Shown here piece by piece: positions 1 to 11,813 of a DNA stretch of 64,000 bases. The stretch spans positions 3,720,001-3,784,000 of the forward strand of contig JAGTXZ010000005.1 of the NCBI GenBank assembly GCA_018398575.1. The letters are read 5' to 3'. Source of the DNA: Ampelomyces quisqualis (Eukaryota; Ascomycota; Dothideomycetes; Pleosporales; Phaeosphaeriaceae). Under the pieces are notes generated by a model that ran no database searches, was not told the DNA's origin, and saw only the letters and a list, made by a program, of their open reading frames with translations. Position 1 is the first letter of the stretch; the number at the start of each line of letters is the position of its first letter. The position numbers and the translations under genes were made by a program.

Positions 1-1
1 A

Positions 2-121
2 CACCTCGGTGCCATTCTGGATATGCCACAGGTGGAGTGGTCACGCCACTTGCTCCAAGAGTGTCAGGAACAAGACCCCGAGCACTATACTATGGTTGCA
101 AACCAATTTCCGGGCTTTTAA
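2..121 (+). CDS. 3' end of an unidentified gene, cut by the window edge
   Basis: One frame is open from the first bases of the window to a TAA at 119-121. It gives 39 residues of ordinary, non-repetitive composition, rich in Glu, Gln and His, ending in a short NQFPGF tail. This looks like the C-terminus of a protein whose body lies to the left. No family is recognised. The stretch 122-383 behind it has no convincing gene and probably holds the 3' ends of this gene and of the TMEM170-like gene. Confidence 0.3.
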   Translation, partial: HLGAILDMPQVEWSRHLLQECQEQDPEHYTMVANQFPGF

Positions 122-383
122 CATATCTAGACTGGAAGATTCACCGTGCTCTTGAACATGAAGGATGTACCCAGCTGCGATACATTGCACATTGCCGCAG
201 AGCTGAAGATCAATCCGCACTTGGCTCGCGAGCTCGGGGATATGGTGTATACCTTCTGTTGGGAAGAAGATACTAGCTAGTACAAGCATGCCGCGGGGCT
301 TAAAGGGTTCGTCCAGGAGAGTTCCCACGGTCTGCCAGAAAGGTCACTTCGGTTCGGCAGGTCGGCGTAAGCTGGACAGATGA

Positions 384-861
384 TCACAGCCCTCCATAGA
401 TTGCGAAGGATGACAGGATGAGCACCAGGGTATTGATAACCGCCCACACAAAGGGTATCCAGGTCGACATCTCAAAGTACCCTGCTTGATATACGCCTCC
501 GAGTCTGTGCAGTGTCAGCGAGGGCTCCAGCGGTCCACGGCGCCAAAAACACTTGCAGTCCTCCGACTATGGCCCCGCTGACCAGCGCCTCAATGCCGCC
601 GATGACGACGAATATCGTGGGCGCAATCCATAGCAGCTTCCAGTTGCGCCATTGTATGATGCATGCCCACAAGGCGACGATCAGGTGTATGCCGCCGACG
701 AGCAGGAGGGTCCAGTAGACGGTGAAGCGCACGATGTCGCTCGGGTTGTAGAGGTAGTGTGACTGCGAGGCACCGGCAGGCAGCGGCCAGTAGAGGGATG
801 GGAACTCGGGCGTGGTGTAGCCTAGCGGTGCGGCGCTCTTGACGCGCTGGATGAAGCTCAT
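384..861 (-). CDS. TMEM170-family integral membrane protein
   Basis: Two exons, 861-557 and 504-384, give 141 residues. The start MSFIQRVKSA and the segments FPSLYWPLPAG, YWTLLLVGGIHL and STWIPFVWAVINTLVLILSS match the fungal TMEM170 family of small proteins with three or four membrane helices; animal members are linked to ER and nuclear-envelope shape. The 52-bp intron (505-556) starts with GCAAGT, not GT, and ends in CAG. Only this splice keeps the frame and joins the conserved GGLLGGVYQAGYF block. Without splicing the frame runs into an unrelated tail. The gene is head-to-head with PEX8, 176 bp apart. The family call is from memory of fungal homologues; the ER location is inferred. Confidence 0.88.
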
Positions 862-1037
862 GGCGGCGTCGTTGGCATGTCGAGCGGAAGGCCCTGGCAC
901 GCGTACCTGGTCACGTGCTGATCCATCTCCGAGTGAAAGGCCCAAGCTCGACCTCGGCTCGCCATGAGGGAGCCTCCGTGCCTCCCCTCCCCTTGTCGCG
1001 CGGCCGCCTCTCCACGAGCACAGTCGCCAGCTGCAAG
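862..1037. promoter_or_regulatory. Divergent promoter between the TMEM170-like gene and PEX8
   Basis: This 176-bp GC-rich gap separates two start codons that point away from each other, so it must hold both promoters and 5' leaders. No TATA box is visible. Confidence 0.55.
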
Positions 1038-3201
1038 ATGCCCGTCGACCGCCTGCTGTCGACGCTGCTGCGCTCCCTCCAGACATACACGGACCAACAA
1101 GACACGCCGCGGTGAGTCGTCTCGAGGCGTCGCATGGCATCCTGCGCGCCTGCTCACACACCCCAGCATTCTCGGAACAGCCTCTTCCCTCCTCACGACC
1201 CTGGGCAACCCGCACAACCTCAGTCTTCTGGCCTCGCATCTCCTCACCGCGCCCGCGCTCTGGGACCGCCCCGATGGCGTGCGGACACCCCTCCGACTAC
1301 TCTCCGTCTTCCACGCCGCCGTCACGACCCTCGTGACCCACCACAACGAGGTGCGGGGAAACAAAGCGCCGAAGCTCGACCCCGGGCAGGCCCCTGTCGG
1401 TGGCGGACTGACTCTCGATGCCTGGATACACGCAGTCGTGGCAGGCGCCGACGACCGCAGCCAGCGATGGAAACACCTTGTCGTCCTCGGCGGCCTCCTC
1501 ATCGGCATCGGCAGTCTGGAAGAGCAGGGCATGGATCTCTACTGGGCGTCGTCCGTGAGGAGGCTCGTCCAAGGCGCGCTGGTGCGAGCGACGAATCTGG
1601 CGCTGGTCGAGGTTAGGGAGCGCAATGAGGTGGACGGGCTAGGCGGGCAGACCATCACACTGGCGCTGAACCACGCGTTTGGGTGTCTTGCGCATGCGGA
1701 ACGCTCGCAGATTGATTATGACTTGCTGTTGCCCGTCTTGATTGGCACGGCGTACTACTCGAGCGAGGGCTTCCAGTCGGCATACTTCCTCGGAGGGCTG
1801 GATTTGGATGTGCACGTCACGCAGACTGGGAAGCTTGATTGGAGCACCCGATCCAGCTCGTATCGACAGGTCCAGGGCATCATGAACAGACCGCTGGTTG
1901 CCTCGATGGGGCCCTTGTCGAGACTGATTGCGCACTCGGTGGAGCACGTCAGGAATCCGTGCATCCTCCAGACCATGATGGACGACTTGGCCAGCTTCTC
2001 GCGAGCCCTCACAACACAATGGCGACAGATCAAGTTTTCGGACATGGAGCCCAGCGAGGAAGCAGCACAGCTGGAAGAGGAAGCCCTGCATCGAAGTACA
2101 CCGCAATTGTGGAATCTACTCAAGGCCGCTCTCTTCGCGACAACCATCATTCTGCGAGGTGTCTTCACTCGAACTCTGGGCGACAAGGCGCTCGCAAGTG
2201 ATGCTATAGCTCCCATGCTCGCATCACAAGCTCTGCACACGCTACGGCATCTGTACTTCATCACATCAAGGCTCGGTCCGGCATCGTTCTCGCAACACAC
2301 CTTCGTCTACTTGACTGCAATTGATATCCTTGCCGCCTACCCTAACCATACCGAAAAGTTTCTCAAGTCCATCGCTCCACAGCAGCTTGGCCATATCCCG
2401 CGACACCCTCTCGATCGCATCCTCGACCTCTATTTCCTCAACACGGCGGAACACTTCACACTTATCCTGTCGACTACCACAAACGAAGACCTCCTTGTTG
2501 CATCAGCAGTACCCTACCTTGCAGCAGGGGAGAATCGCCAGATGCTGCCTGTATTCGAGGCTGCACACAGCGTCATGCTTGCTGTTCTCACTGCTCCACA
2601 ATCTGCAGAGATTACAGCAAAGCACCTTCCATTCTACATTAATGCTCTGTTCAGCGTCTTTCCTCACAATCTGTCTCCGCGACAGTTCCGACTAGCCTTC
2701 AAGACCCTGATGCGCGTCACAGCACCACCTTCAGCTCTCTCCGCAACTCATCCAGATCTGCCTGCAACGCTGCTCGAGCTCGTCTTCCACAGAGCACTGA
2801 GCGCCTCGTCTCAGCCATTGCCGCCAGACGCAACAGCACTAGCCCTACAAGGATCTGATGCCCCACCGCCTCCCCTTTCAGAACATGCTGTTCTCGCTCT
2901 CACACTTATCGACGCTTTGCCAATGCTCCCCATACCATTACTAGAAGAGTGGCTACCACTATGTGCAGATTTACTGAATCGCATACACGACGACGACATG
3001 CGAGAGACGGTGAAAGCAAGATACTGGGAGGTGCTCGTGAGCGGTGAGATGGATGCAGAGCGAAGCAGCGCTGCAGTAACATGGTGGACTACCCGAGGCG
3101 GTCGCGAATTAGTGCTCTTTGGCAGGGAAAGCCTAGATCATGGCATGATGAGTGGAGCATTGCCTGTTGAGGAGCGTGTTGTGCGGGATAGCAAGTTGTA
3201 A
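1038..3201 (+). CDS. PEX8: Peroxin 8 (peroxisome biogenesis protein PEX8)
   Basis: Two exons, 1038-1111 and 1167-3201 (intron 1112-1166, GTGAGT...CAG), give 702 residues. Exon 1 encodes MPVDRLLSTLLRSLQTYTDQ and joins in frame to ILGTASSLLTTLGNPHNLSLLASHLLTAPALW, the usual opening of filamentous-fungal Pex8. The protein ends in SKL, a classical type 1 peroxisomal targeting signal, as expected for this intraperoxisomal peripheral membrane protein. In known fungi Pex8 links the docking and RING-finger complexes of the import machinery and helps release cargo from Pex5. An upstream ATG at 964 is open in the same frame but would force retention of the intron, so I reject it as the start. The middle of the protein is mostly predicted helical with no catalytic motif, as is normal for the family. 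Confidence 0.9.
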
Positions 3202-4252
3202 GATGCGAATCATGATACCCGTTGATTTTGAGAATCGACCCTACTTAAAGCTAGGACAAACATTACACATTACAACATCGATCCTCCTCATAATGGATCG
3301 CTACATCCCAAGCCGTGCTCGAGAACGGTGCGAAGCCATCACCACCGTTGCGTGGAGACGGATCGCTACCGAAGAACTTTAAACCACCTTTGACATACTT
3401 TGTTTGGCACCGAGATTGGGAGGTGAAATAAGCGTGATATTGATTCTGCGTATGCTCATTGGGATATTGGATACCTTGCCTGTGGTCGGATTTTGAGCGT
3501 CCGGGTTGTCAGTTTAGTCATATAGATCTCAAGGAGACCTCTGGCATTGGGACGCTTTGATGAGTATTCGGGAGCTGCGGACAGTATCTTGCGAGGTCTT
3601 CGAAGTTCTAGCGGAGATGCTTGATGGCAGTGGGCGGTCGGGGCTGGCTCCATCGTGCCTGGAGTCGAGATTCGCCTAGAAAGCAGGACGTTTGTCGAGC
3701 CGACTTGCCGCAATCGACTTTCTAGATACAAAGAAACGGCCGATCATCGCACCAAAAGATTGAGACAGCGCTCCCACTCATTCAGGGCGCATAGTGGCAA
3801 CGAGGTATGTCTGCTCTTGTATATTGCTTGTGAAATCGTACGACACCCGATGTCGTCAATCCTAAATCTTCTGTCGCATGCACTGAATTACTCCACATGT
3901 CTCAACTGGCGAACAGCCTATTTAAATAGCCATTAGCTACACGAAAAGACTGCCGGACACCGTCTAGAAGCTATTTTGAATGAGCGTGACCCCCAAGCGG
4001 GAGATAAAATTGCTCGACGGAGACATTTCCACGAGCGTCCAAGACATCATGTATCACAGCCAAGTCCCACCGCGCGTATACGAGACATGACGGTGCTGGG
4101 AAATGCCGAAGCGACAGACTATAAAGATGAGAATGTCAACGTGTGGCGAGGGCTTTCTCTGCTGCAGAAAGAGCCAATGTGAAGCAACGTTGCTGAGGAA
4201 TGCCGACGCCGTCAACCTCCATACTCGAATAGTAAGTTAACACCACTCCAAG
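3202..4252. other. Intergenic region, no gene seen
   Basis: These 1.05 kb hold the PEX8 3' flank and the upstream region of the peroxiredoxin gene. Short open frames are present, but none shows homology-like composition, splice support or a family motif. Confidence 0.5.
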
Positions 4253-6064
4253 ATGAGTATGTTAGGAAAAGTCCGCATTGGACACAAAGCACCAGACTTT
4301 CACTGTGAAGCAGTGATCAAGGGTGTCATCGAAGGTACGTCTCTTCGACCACCTCTATCTTCTTTCTTACTAGCTCTCAATTGACATTACAGGACAGATG
4401 TCACTCTGAGTACATACATCCACCCACCCACGAAACCTGGGGTGACCAATCCAGACGCACCCTGGCTCATTATCCTCTTCATTCCAGCTGCCTTCAGCTT
4501 CGTCTGTCCCACCGAGGTTCTAGCTTTCCAGAACTGCCTCGACGAATTCAAGGACCGCAGAAGTAGCGTGGTCTTCATATCTGTCGACACCAAACACTCG
4601 CTTTGGCACTGGCAGAATGTTCCCAGACAATTTGGAGGACTTGGGATGATTGATATTCCGCTGCTTAGTGATGCAACGCATCGTATAAGTCGCGACTATG
4701 GCGTCTTGATTGAGGATGAGGGGGTCAGTTTGAGAGGAATGTTCATAATTGACGGCGCGGGCATTGTGCAGCAGGTTAGTAACGACTCAATGATCACCAG
4801 ACATACTCCATGTTATCACATTCCGAAGCAGTGCAAGCGACTAATCAGAATCAGATTACACTCAACAATCTCACTGTCGGCCGGAGCGTCCTGGAAGCAC
4901 TCCGCCTCCTGGAAGCCTTTCAGGCTGTTGCCAAACATGGTGTCCTATGTCCAATTGATTGGAAACCTAGCGACAATGCCCAGGATACGCTCAACACCAT
5001 CGCGAACACATTGACTGAATCCTATGAAGAGAGATTGGCTAATCTTCAAAAGGAGTTTGAGGGTGTACCAGTCACGGATCTCGATGCGAAGCATAGAAGC
5101 CAAGAGGATAGTGAAGAAACTTCGCTCGATGGCGAGTCGAGAGATAGCGAGACTGCAATGGATCTGACTCCAGGACCAAGTGTAGATGTGGACTCGACGT
5201 CCAGCCTTCCACCACCCGCGATCCAGGAAATTTCTTGTCATCGGCCCAAGCACACTATTCAGGCTCACAGCCCTCGCAATGACTGCTTGCCGTATCCATC
5301 ATCGCCTCCGCCGTTGTCCAACACCAAGGCTTTCGATACCAATAGGACACTCTCGGCATCAGCGTCGCAAAGCGCACAAAACACACCCATGCCCACCCCC
5401 GAATCGCCCAAAATATCTGAACGCCAAATGACAGTACGCCATGCTCGAGGTACGCTACCCTAAACCCACAGCTACATCAACAATATCTTCTATCAAGCTG
5501 CCCCCTACATCTTCAAAGCCCCCTCCAACCAGCGTAGCATCTCCCATGAGTCTTCCTCCTGTTCCTCACTCTCAGACGAACTGAACTAACGCTGATCCCC
5601 CCTTAGCAGGTCACCATTCGACCGCGCCCGCCTCACCCCTCCGCCTCGTACGCTCCTTGACATCCAGCGCCATCGTCCCCATGCTCCACCAACCCACCAA
5701 CCACAGCCCAAACACATACGAATCGCGCCGCGGGTCCCACGTCGTCTTGGAATTCGCCGAGCCCACGTCCAGTCCGCCTGCGCTAGCTTCCATCCGCCAA
5801 AAGCCGCCTGCCACACTGTCCCGCGCATCGAGCTGGACCGGCGTGCTGCGTTCGGCGCCCGCGTCGCCGCCGACGAGTAATGGGTGGTTGAGTCTGGAGA
5901 GCGCGGCGACGACGCCTGGCGCCCCGGGCCAGACGAGGTTGCAGATGACGTTTGAGGCGATTAAGAAGATTAGCACGGGGCTGGGGAGTCCGAGGAGGGG
6001 AGATCATCAGGAGGGCGGGAGGAGCCCGGGGTATTTTGATGGGGTTGCGGAGGAGGGGGGTTAA
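4253..6064 (+). CDS. Typical 2-Cys peroxiredoxin with a long C-terminal extension
   Basis: Four exons are proposed: 4253-4334, 4398-4774, 4855-5449 and 5610-6064, giving 502 residues. The first 200 or so form an AhpC/TSA peroxiredoxin. The peroxidatic site is FSFVCPTE with Cys64, and the P-x3-S-x2-C pattern is kept. The resolving Cys is Cys185 in HGVLCPIDW, and the blocks DIPLLSD and FIIDGAGIVQQITLNNLTVGRS are canonical. The enzyme should reduce hydrogen peroxide or alkyl peroxides using thioredoxin. After about residue 225 the protein becomes a Ser/Pro/Thr-rich, probably disordered tail of nearly 280 residues, whereas ordinary family members stop near 200-220. The exon 2-3 joint is set by the family sequence. 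The exon 3-4 joint rests only on splice sites and frame: the gene could instead stop at 5463 with the intron read through. Confidence 0.8.
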
Positions 6065-6414
6065 TGATTATGCATGTTGAACCCGTTTGGGATTTTTTTT
6101 TGTGTATGCGCTTCTTGGTCTTGTTTACCTTTTTCTGTTATTAACATTCGCTATTGCTGGTAGCTGGGTGTACATCCATTTCGGTTGTTGTCGTAGAATC
6201 AGATTGGCTCTTTGATGTTGTCTTGCATGTTGTGCTCTACTTAGATGACATCTCTTGCCTACCTCTGCCCGTGTGCGCTATACATTCCCGCTTGCTCGTA
6301 AGGATCCATACTAATCGTTCATCAGGTGTTCCCTCAAAGGCCGAGGTGTGGTAGAGTAGTGGAGTCAGTGGTTCTTACTTGGATCTACCTGTGAAGGTTA
6401 AAGCCTAGCAGAAA
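6065..6414. other. Intergenic, T-rich 3' flank
   Basis: A run of T residues follows the peroxiredoxin stop. No gene is seen before the decayed kinase-like remnant. Confidence 0.4.
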
Positions 6415-7050
6415 GGCATGCAGCTTGAGAGCGACACTATCAAATTCCTTAACAGCATGTCCTTGATTCCCACTACTGAGGTCACTCACTGTGGGGTAGA
6501 TGAACAGTGGAACCGTTCCTTTCTAGTGCTCAAAGCCTTAGAAGGTGAGACGGTGCATGAGCCATGGGTCTCACTTTCTGATTCTCAGCGAACGGAAATT
6601 GCCAACACTGTTGTAGGATTTTGCGACATCCCAGCTTTATCAACCTCAGAGCGCTTAGAGACAGCACACGAAAAAGCTGTCCAAGAACCCTTCTTAACAC
6701 CACTTGCTTTAGCTTCAGACCCTTCATGAACGCCCCAAACTCTCGGCCCATATTCCACAACCCAGCTGCAGTCTATGCTCACGATACCTAGTTCTCGCGG
6801 GCCATATCGACGCATTCAGTTTCTATCATGCAGACCTCGCACCAACCAATATCATTGTATCAAACGATGGTAGCATCACTAGAGTCTTTGACTGGGAGTC
6901 TGCAGCCTGCTACCCAAATTTCTAGCTAGGTACAAAGCCACTTGTTTCTGCTGGATTTCAAGTATCCGGACCAGAAAGGAAGGCTTGCGCATATTCATTG
7001 GCAACGTCATTAAAAGGATTTTTCGTCGGATAAAGAGAGTTTGGAAGCGT
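6415..7050 (+). pseudogene. Decayed aminoglycoside-phosphotransferase-like kinase gene
   Basis: Fragments of an APH/choline-kinase-like fold appear in two frames. From 6418 a frame encodes a segment with WNRSFLVLKALEGETV, typical of the ATP-binding lobe, and stops at 6729. After a frame change, about 6825-6922 encodes FYHADLAPTNIIVS and VFDWESAACYP, the catalytic loop (H-x-D-x4-N) and the metal-binding D-W-E motif. A TAG at 6923-6925 then stands where the family has Trp. Homology-like residues continue behind it (LGTKPLVSAGFQV). At least one frameshift plus a nonsense codon means no intact product. Related intact genes are common in fungi and of mostly unknown substrate. The true start is not visible. 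Confidence 0.7.
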
Positions 7051-7878
7051 GGCAAAGCGCGATCAGAAATTGATTCAATTCAAGACTATTCCATATAAGC
7101 TTTCATCATATTTATCAGTTGTCCCTAAGCTGAGGAATAGAGATTAGTATCGTGGTACCAGGTTTGTAGCTAAGTTAACTCGCCGATGGTGCTCACTAGA
7201 TTCCCCCAGTCACGATAGTAAAGACATCGTATTCTCTTTTACGTTGTTCGACGACGTTGGCCACGTACAGTCAAGACCTCGCCACGGCAAGTCATGACGG
7301 TTCGGCCCATATCTATCCCAACATCGGGTTCAACACCCCTTCGGTAAGTATACTGATAAGAGGCGTTGACACTACACCCGCTCGCTCTACACTACAGGCA
7401 GCAAAGAGGTCGGCCATGTACACGTTTCTCCGCTAGCCTACCAGCTTGATGTTGATCACGATTCTGCTGCGCTGAATGTGCATGGTCATTCAGGTACGAT
7501 ATGAGCCAAGCTTGGGACGATTGTTAAGCTTGGTAGCACTTCCAAGCGGAAGCGAGGTGGTGCATGGCGCCTCGAGACTCCGCAGTAGGTAAGAAACAAG
7601 GTAGTAGTGCACGCTGTAGTCTAGAATTTGGCGAGATTATACGCAATGGGTGGGGCAACTACACCTTCACCTTCTCAATCGGGTGCGATCTTTTGTTACT
7701 TACATAAGCTTACATAAGCCTATCTGATTGGCTAAATTGTGAGGTGCCTGATCCATAAGATGAGCAGGGTTAGTTTCGAAGCTTGAGCCACCATGAGCGC
7801 GTCTAGCGTTGATACCACCCCTCGTCATACCTTGCATCCCCCACGTAACGCCGCCCAGATGCGGGGGTAAATGTCTAG
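7051..7878. other. Intergenic region, no gene seen
   Basis: About 830 bp between the kinase-like remnant and the FHIP gene. I see no supported coding frame, tRNA or repeat. The last 150 bp should contain the FHIP promoter and leader. Confidence 0.4.
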
Positions 7879-10765
7879 ATGGACTTCGTACGCCTCTACT
7901 CCATTCGGTCTACTATCACGTATCGCTAATCTCAGTACAGTTGGTGAGGCTCCTTGGCGGCTCCCAGAAGAAGCAGGCCGCGCCAAACAACCCGCAGCAG
8001 CGTCTGGCACGCTTCCGGCAACGATACAACCAAGTCTTGGTATAGTGCACCTGGGGATGACGGTAGATACCAAGCTGAAGATTATGACAGCAAACATGGC
8101 AGAAAGCGCAAAATCTAGCGAGCGACCGCGAAGCTCTGGGGAACATTCGCCGTGGATTCCAAGCACTGACCGCAATACTCAACGATGAGTCCCGATCGCC
8201 GGCACCGCACATGTGCCTACAATTCGCCGCCGCAAACCAAATATATACAGCAGTCTCGAAGATTGCTGCAACGTCTCACGATGAGGGAATGGTTAGAGAT
8301 GCAGTCGGCTTCTACAATGCCCTTATCGACAGCGAGGAAGAGGATTTCCTCGAGAACGACGTCTTCGCTGTTTCCTTGATGAACTTCATCAATCGAACAG
8401 TCGGGTCAGGCAGCATGGGAGTGGGAGAAGACATCGAAGCGGACATCGTGGAGCTGTTGTTCGGCATCGCAGCCAAGATCCGATTACAGCCTGAGATCCT
8501 GCCAGTCTGGTTTACAACTGCATCGTCGGACCCCAATGGCCGTCTGGTGAACCAGAAGGTGGACTTCGCGGGCGTCACGCAGAAGGAGGATTTCCCGCTG
8601 TGCTACCAGCTCATCGACCATGTCCACCACGAAGGCCGCATCGGTGACTTTGCGCGGACTGGCCTGCTGTACATATTTGAATCTGCGTCGAAATCAATGA
8701 CGCTGGAGGCATGGATAGTGAATAGCGATCTGCCGACTTTGATGGCGACTGGGCTGGGCGCATTGTACAGCCAGCTGAGCAGGTATGGGTTTGATTGAGA
8801 AAGCATGCATGCTTTGCTGATGAAGGCTAGGAAGCTATCTGTCCTACATCCACCGCAGAATCTTCCAATCATCTTGTCGTTGTCTGACTATAACGAGATG
8901 CAGTCTACTGCACAGGCGGAGAGCTTCTTTGGCGAAGACTTTCAGAATCATCTTGTCACTTTTCTGTCATATCTCACTTTCTGGCAAGATGTGCTCGAAC
9001 ATTGTCGGTCGACCCATGTCAGGCATACTCTGATTGATCACTTCCAGATATTGTTTCTTCAACAGCTGCTGTGCGTAGTCTTGAAGCATCTTTTGACATC
9101 AAAGTCGAGCTAATCTCGACCAGATACCCTTCGCTTCTGGAGTCTTCCGACGCTGATGGCGGCTCTTCGGTCGCGGTACTCACCTACCTCCGACGCATAC
9201 TCGATGCTCTAGACCACCCTGAGCTTGTCAACATGATTCTTCAGTATCTGCTCGCCCTAAAAGACTACGCAGCAACTTCTCCAAGAGCCCCACGATCACC
9301 AGCTGCAATCAAGCGCCGCAAGTCGTTGATATTGCTGAACGCTCGAGATCAGGAAGATGACCGATTGAATCCATCATTGTTCAACTTGGTAGATTTAGTG
9401 CTCGGCAGTACAAATTCACATAACGCACAGACTGTGGGTGCTGCACTGAAGCTGACTACAGTAATACTTGGCAAGAACCATGGATATGCGCTCGGATCTT
9501 TGGTTAAGGTCATGTATGTCCATCACAAAGAGCACTACAGGACAGTAGGCTCCCTGAACATCGAGCTGGAGTCCTACCTGAACCTTGCTATCGACATCGG
9601 CGGCGAGGAGGGGGTTGATGAGGCCTACGATAGCCATTTGAAGGACATCCAAGCCATATTAGAAAGTCATCCCTGCTCTCTGAAAGCCATTGCTTTGCCC
9701 GATGCAGCGATGAAGAGCCAGGCATATTTCGATGAAGCCGAGTCTTCGGTTCGAGAAGTCGATCCGCATTACCTGCTTCCAGAGGATCCATTATTCCGGT
9801 CGCTCGTGCAACTCTTGCTTACGTTCCTTACAAATGATGTTGAAACGAATCTTGCTCTGACCGAGACGATAATTGGTATGGGCAGTTGCTCTCAGCTCAG
9901 ACTTGAAGGTTGGCTCTCCATCGACCCTGCAGATTACCAGTTCGAGGAGATGGGCCCAGAGCCTACTGAGTTCAGCAACGAAAGCTTCCGAGACATGCTC
10001 ATGGCAAGCCGTATTCCTTCTTGGAAATCATCGGCAACCCCACAGCTGCTAGCGTGCTTACAACAAATTCAAGCACAAGTCGAAGCTCTTCGAAACGACA
10101 TATCGGACTGGGACGAGCATGTTGCCAATCGCAAGAGCGCATTTCGTTTCCACGAAGAAATGCATGAGGCGATGAAAATGTCAACGCCCCAACAAAAGCC
10201 TAGACGGGCACCATCAGACACACCCACACCTGCGGGATCTTGGACTCCGCAAATACCCAAGCACGTGATGGACAATTCCGCGTCTCCGTCAAGGTCGCAA
10301 TCTCCCAGAGGACGGAAGGAAGCTCTGGCAGAGCGTACTACACCTACAACATCTCCCGCGTCGTCAAGATTCGGGGGTCAGGCATCGGTCGGCTCTCCAT
10401 CACGAGGACTTTCGCCACTTCCTGCTCCTCAAGTGTCGAAACGAAACGCGACTCTTTTCTCGGATATCGACGCAAATTTTGCGGGCTTGAAGCATTCTGA
10501 GTTCCTCAAACGGCGTATACGTTTCCGGCGGCCTGCAGGCTCACAGCAAGTCGAGGTTCAGTTGTCGAAGTATCAGCCTCCGCCCAAGGATGACACAGAA
10601 GACGTAGTCCCAGATGACGAGGAGGGGAATGAGAAGGACGATGTCCGGGAAGCAAGCTTATTGCACATCATAACGAACGTGGTTATACTACAGGAATTTG
10701 TGCTAGAAGTGGTAGCGCTGATACAAATCAGGGCTAGCTTGTTCAATGAGGTCAGGTTTGCTTGA
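7879..10765 (+). CDS. FHIP / RAI16-like protein, endosomal dynein-adaptor subunit
   Basis: Five exons (7879-7887, 7941-8039, 8091-8782, 8831-9070, 9124-10765) give 893 residues. The first exon is only nine bases (Met-Asp-Phe) and joins to LVRLLGGSQKK. Conserved blocks include NNPQQRLARFRQRYNQVL, SRSPAPHMCLQFAAANQIY, DSEEEDFLENDVFA, FLSYLTFWQDVLEHCRS and GGSSVAVLTYLRRILDALDHPEL, typical of the retinoic-acid-induced-16-like (FTS-Hook-interacting protein) family. In Aspergillus the orthologue FhipA works with HookA and FtsA to attach early endosomes to dynein on microtubules. The C-terminal third (about residues 640-790) is Ser/Pro/Thr-rich and probably disordered, followed by a short conserved end. 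All exon joints keep frame and use GT-AG. The gene name fhipA would fit, but orthology was not tested. Confidence 0.88.
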
Positions 10766-11813
10766 CCACCGAGGAGAACTGACGAAGATTATGAAGATCC
10801 CATATTATAGAAGAAATATACCCAGCTTGCCTTGTCACGCGAGTTTCATTCAAACAATCAGTACTCCGCCAGTCTCACAAGCACATGCAAATAACGATGT
10901 CAGGATCCACTCGGCATGAAGGAGTTGCAACAGACGTGCAACAGTCAATTTGGCCGATACTCGTTCGCTCGCGCACGGCCCTTTGGCTGGTTTCGGAGCG
11001 AGCAACGCTGCGGCGGACCATTTTCCGGGGTTCGCTTCTAACGTCATCTTTCACATGTTCACCAACCACACCACCCCTCACGCCGCTACATTACCGTTTC
11101 GCTTGTGAAAGAGCGCGGCAACGGCTGAAAGTGTTTTTTTTAGACACGCAGTATTGCTCAAAGGTACAGTTGAAGCAACTACCACAGCCAAGTGCCTCGA
11201 AGCAGTTTGCCCTGCATCTCGGCAAACGTATCTCCAGCAGCTGATCTCCGGCCGAAACAAACGTGTTCCGCTCGTCCACATCAACGGCAGGATTCTGGGG
11301 TAGCACGCTGGACCTCGTATGCCAAGCACTGTCCTTAAGCGGCATTGCGTAGGTCTCCTGTGGAGATGCTAAAAAAGTCACCCGGCCTCAGGGCCGAGGC
11401 TTTGCGGGCGCGCGAGCCTCACACCCACGGGTAGGTATGGGCAGCTAAGGGTAGGTCAGGGTAGTTTATGACTGTGGCTTCTTTCTTGTTTCAAAGTCTC
11501 TCGAGTTTGTGTTGGAAGCAAGTTCCTGTAACGCTGCAAGACTTTGCTGTCTCCCTTTGTTCCGTCAAGCTTCTCTTTCAAGCCGAGGATCTTTGGGAGA
11601 AGTCCAGAAGCTACTGAAAAACTGGGGTAAACCGTAAACACCGCTCCAGCTCCCCCAAGGCCGATCAGCGATTCTGGGCGCGTATTAATTGCAGACTTGC
11701 TCGGGCTCTGCGACTCTTCCTCTCCTCTCCTCTACTACACTTTTTGAATTTCCATCGCGTGTTCGCGGCGAATCCTTGGGAAGCTTATTTACATAGCTCG
11801 TTGCGTTGCAATC
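10766..11813. other. Intergenic region with the upstream region of SFC1
   Basis: About 1.05 kb without a convincing gene. GGGTAGG-type steps recur at 11429-11463. A pyrimidine-rich stretch (TCTTCCTCTCCTCTCC) lies at about 11713-11740, typical of the core promoter just upstream of fungal start codons. Confidence 0.45.

Noticed and set aside
964..1037. N-terminal extension of PEX8 from the ATG at 964
   Set aside because: Needs the 1112-1166 intron to be retained and gives an Arg/Pro/Cys-rich segment unlike Pex8.
7200..7215. CCCAGTCACGA, as in the M13 forward primer site
   Set aside because: Only 11 bases match and no other vector sequence is nearby; taken as chance.
11429..11463. Internal telomere repeat
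   Set aside because: Steps are irregular GGGTAGG variants, not TTAGGG in tandem.
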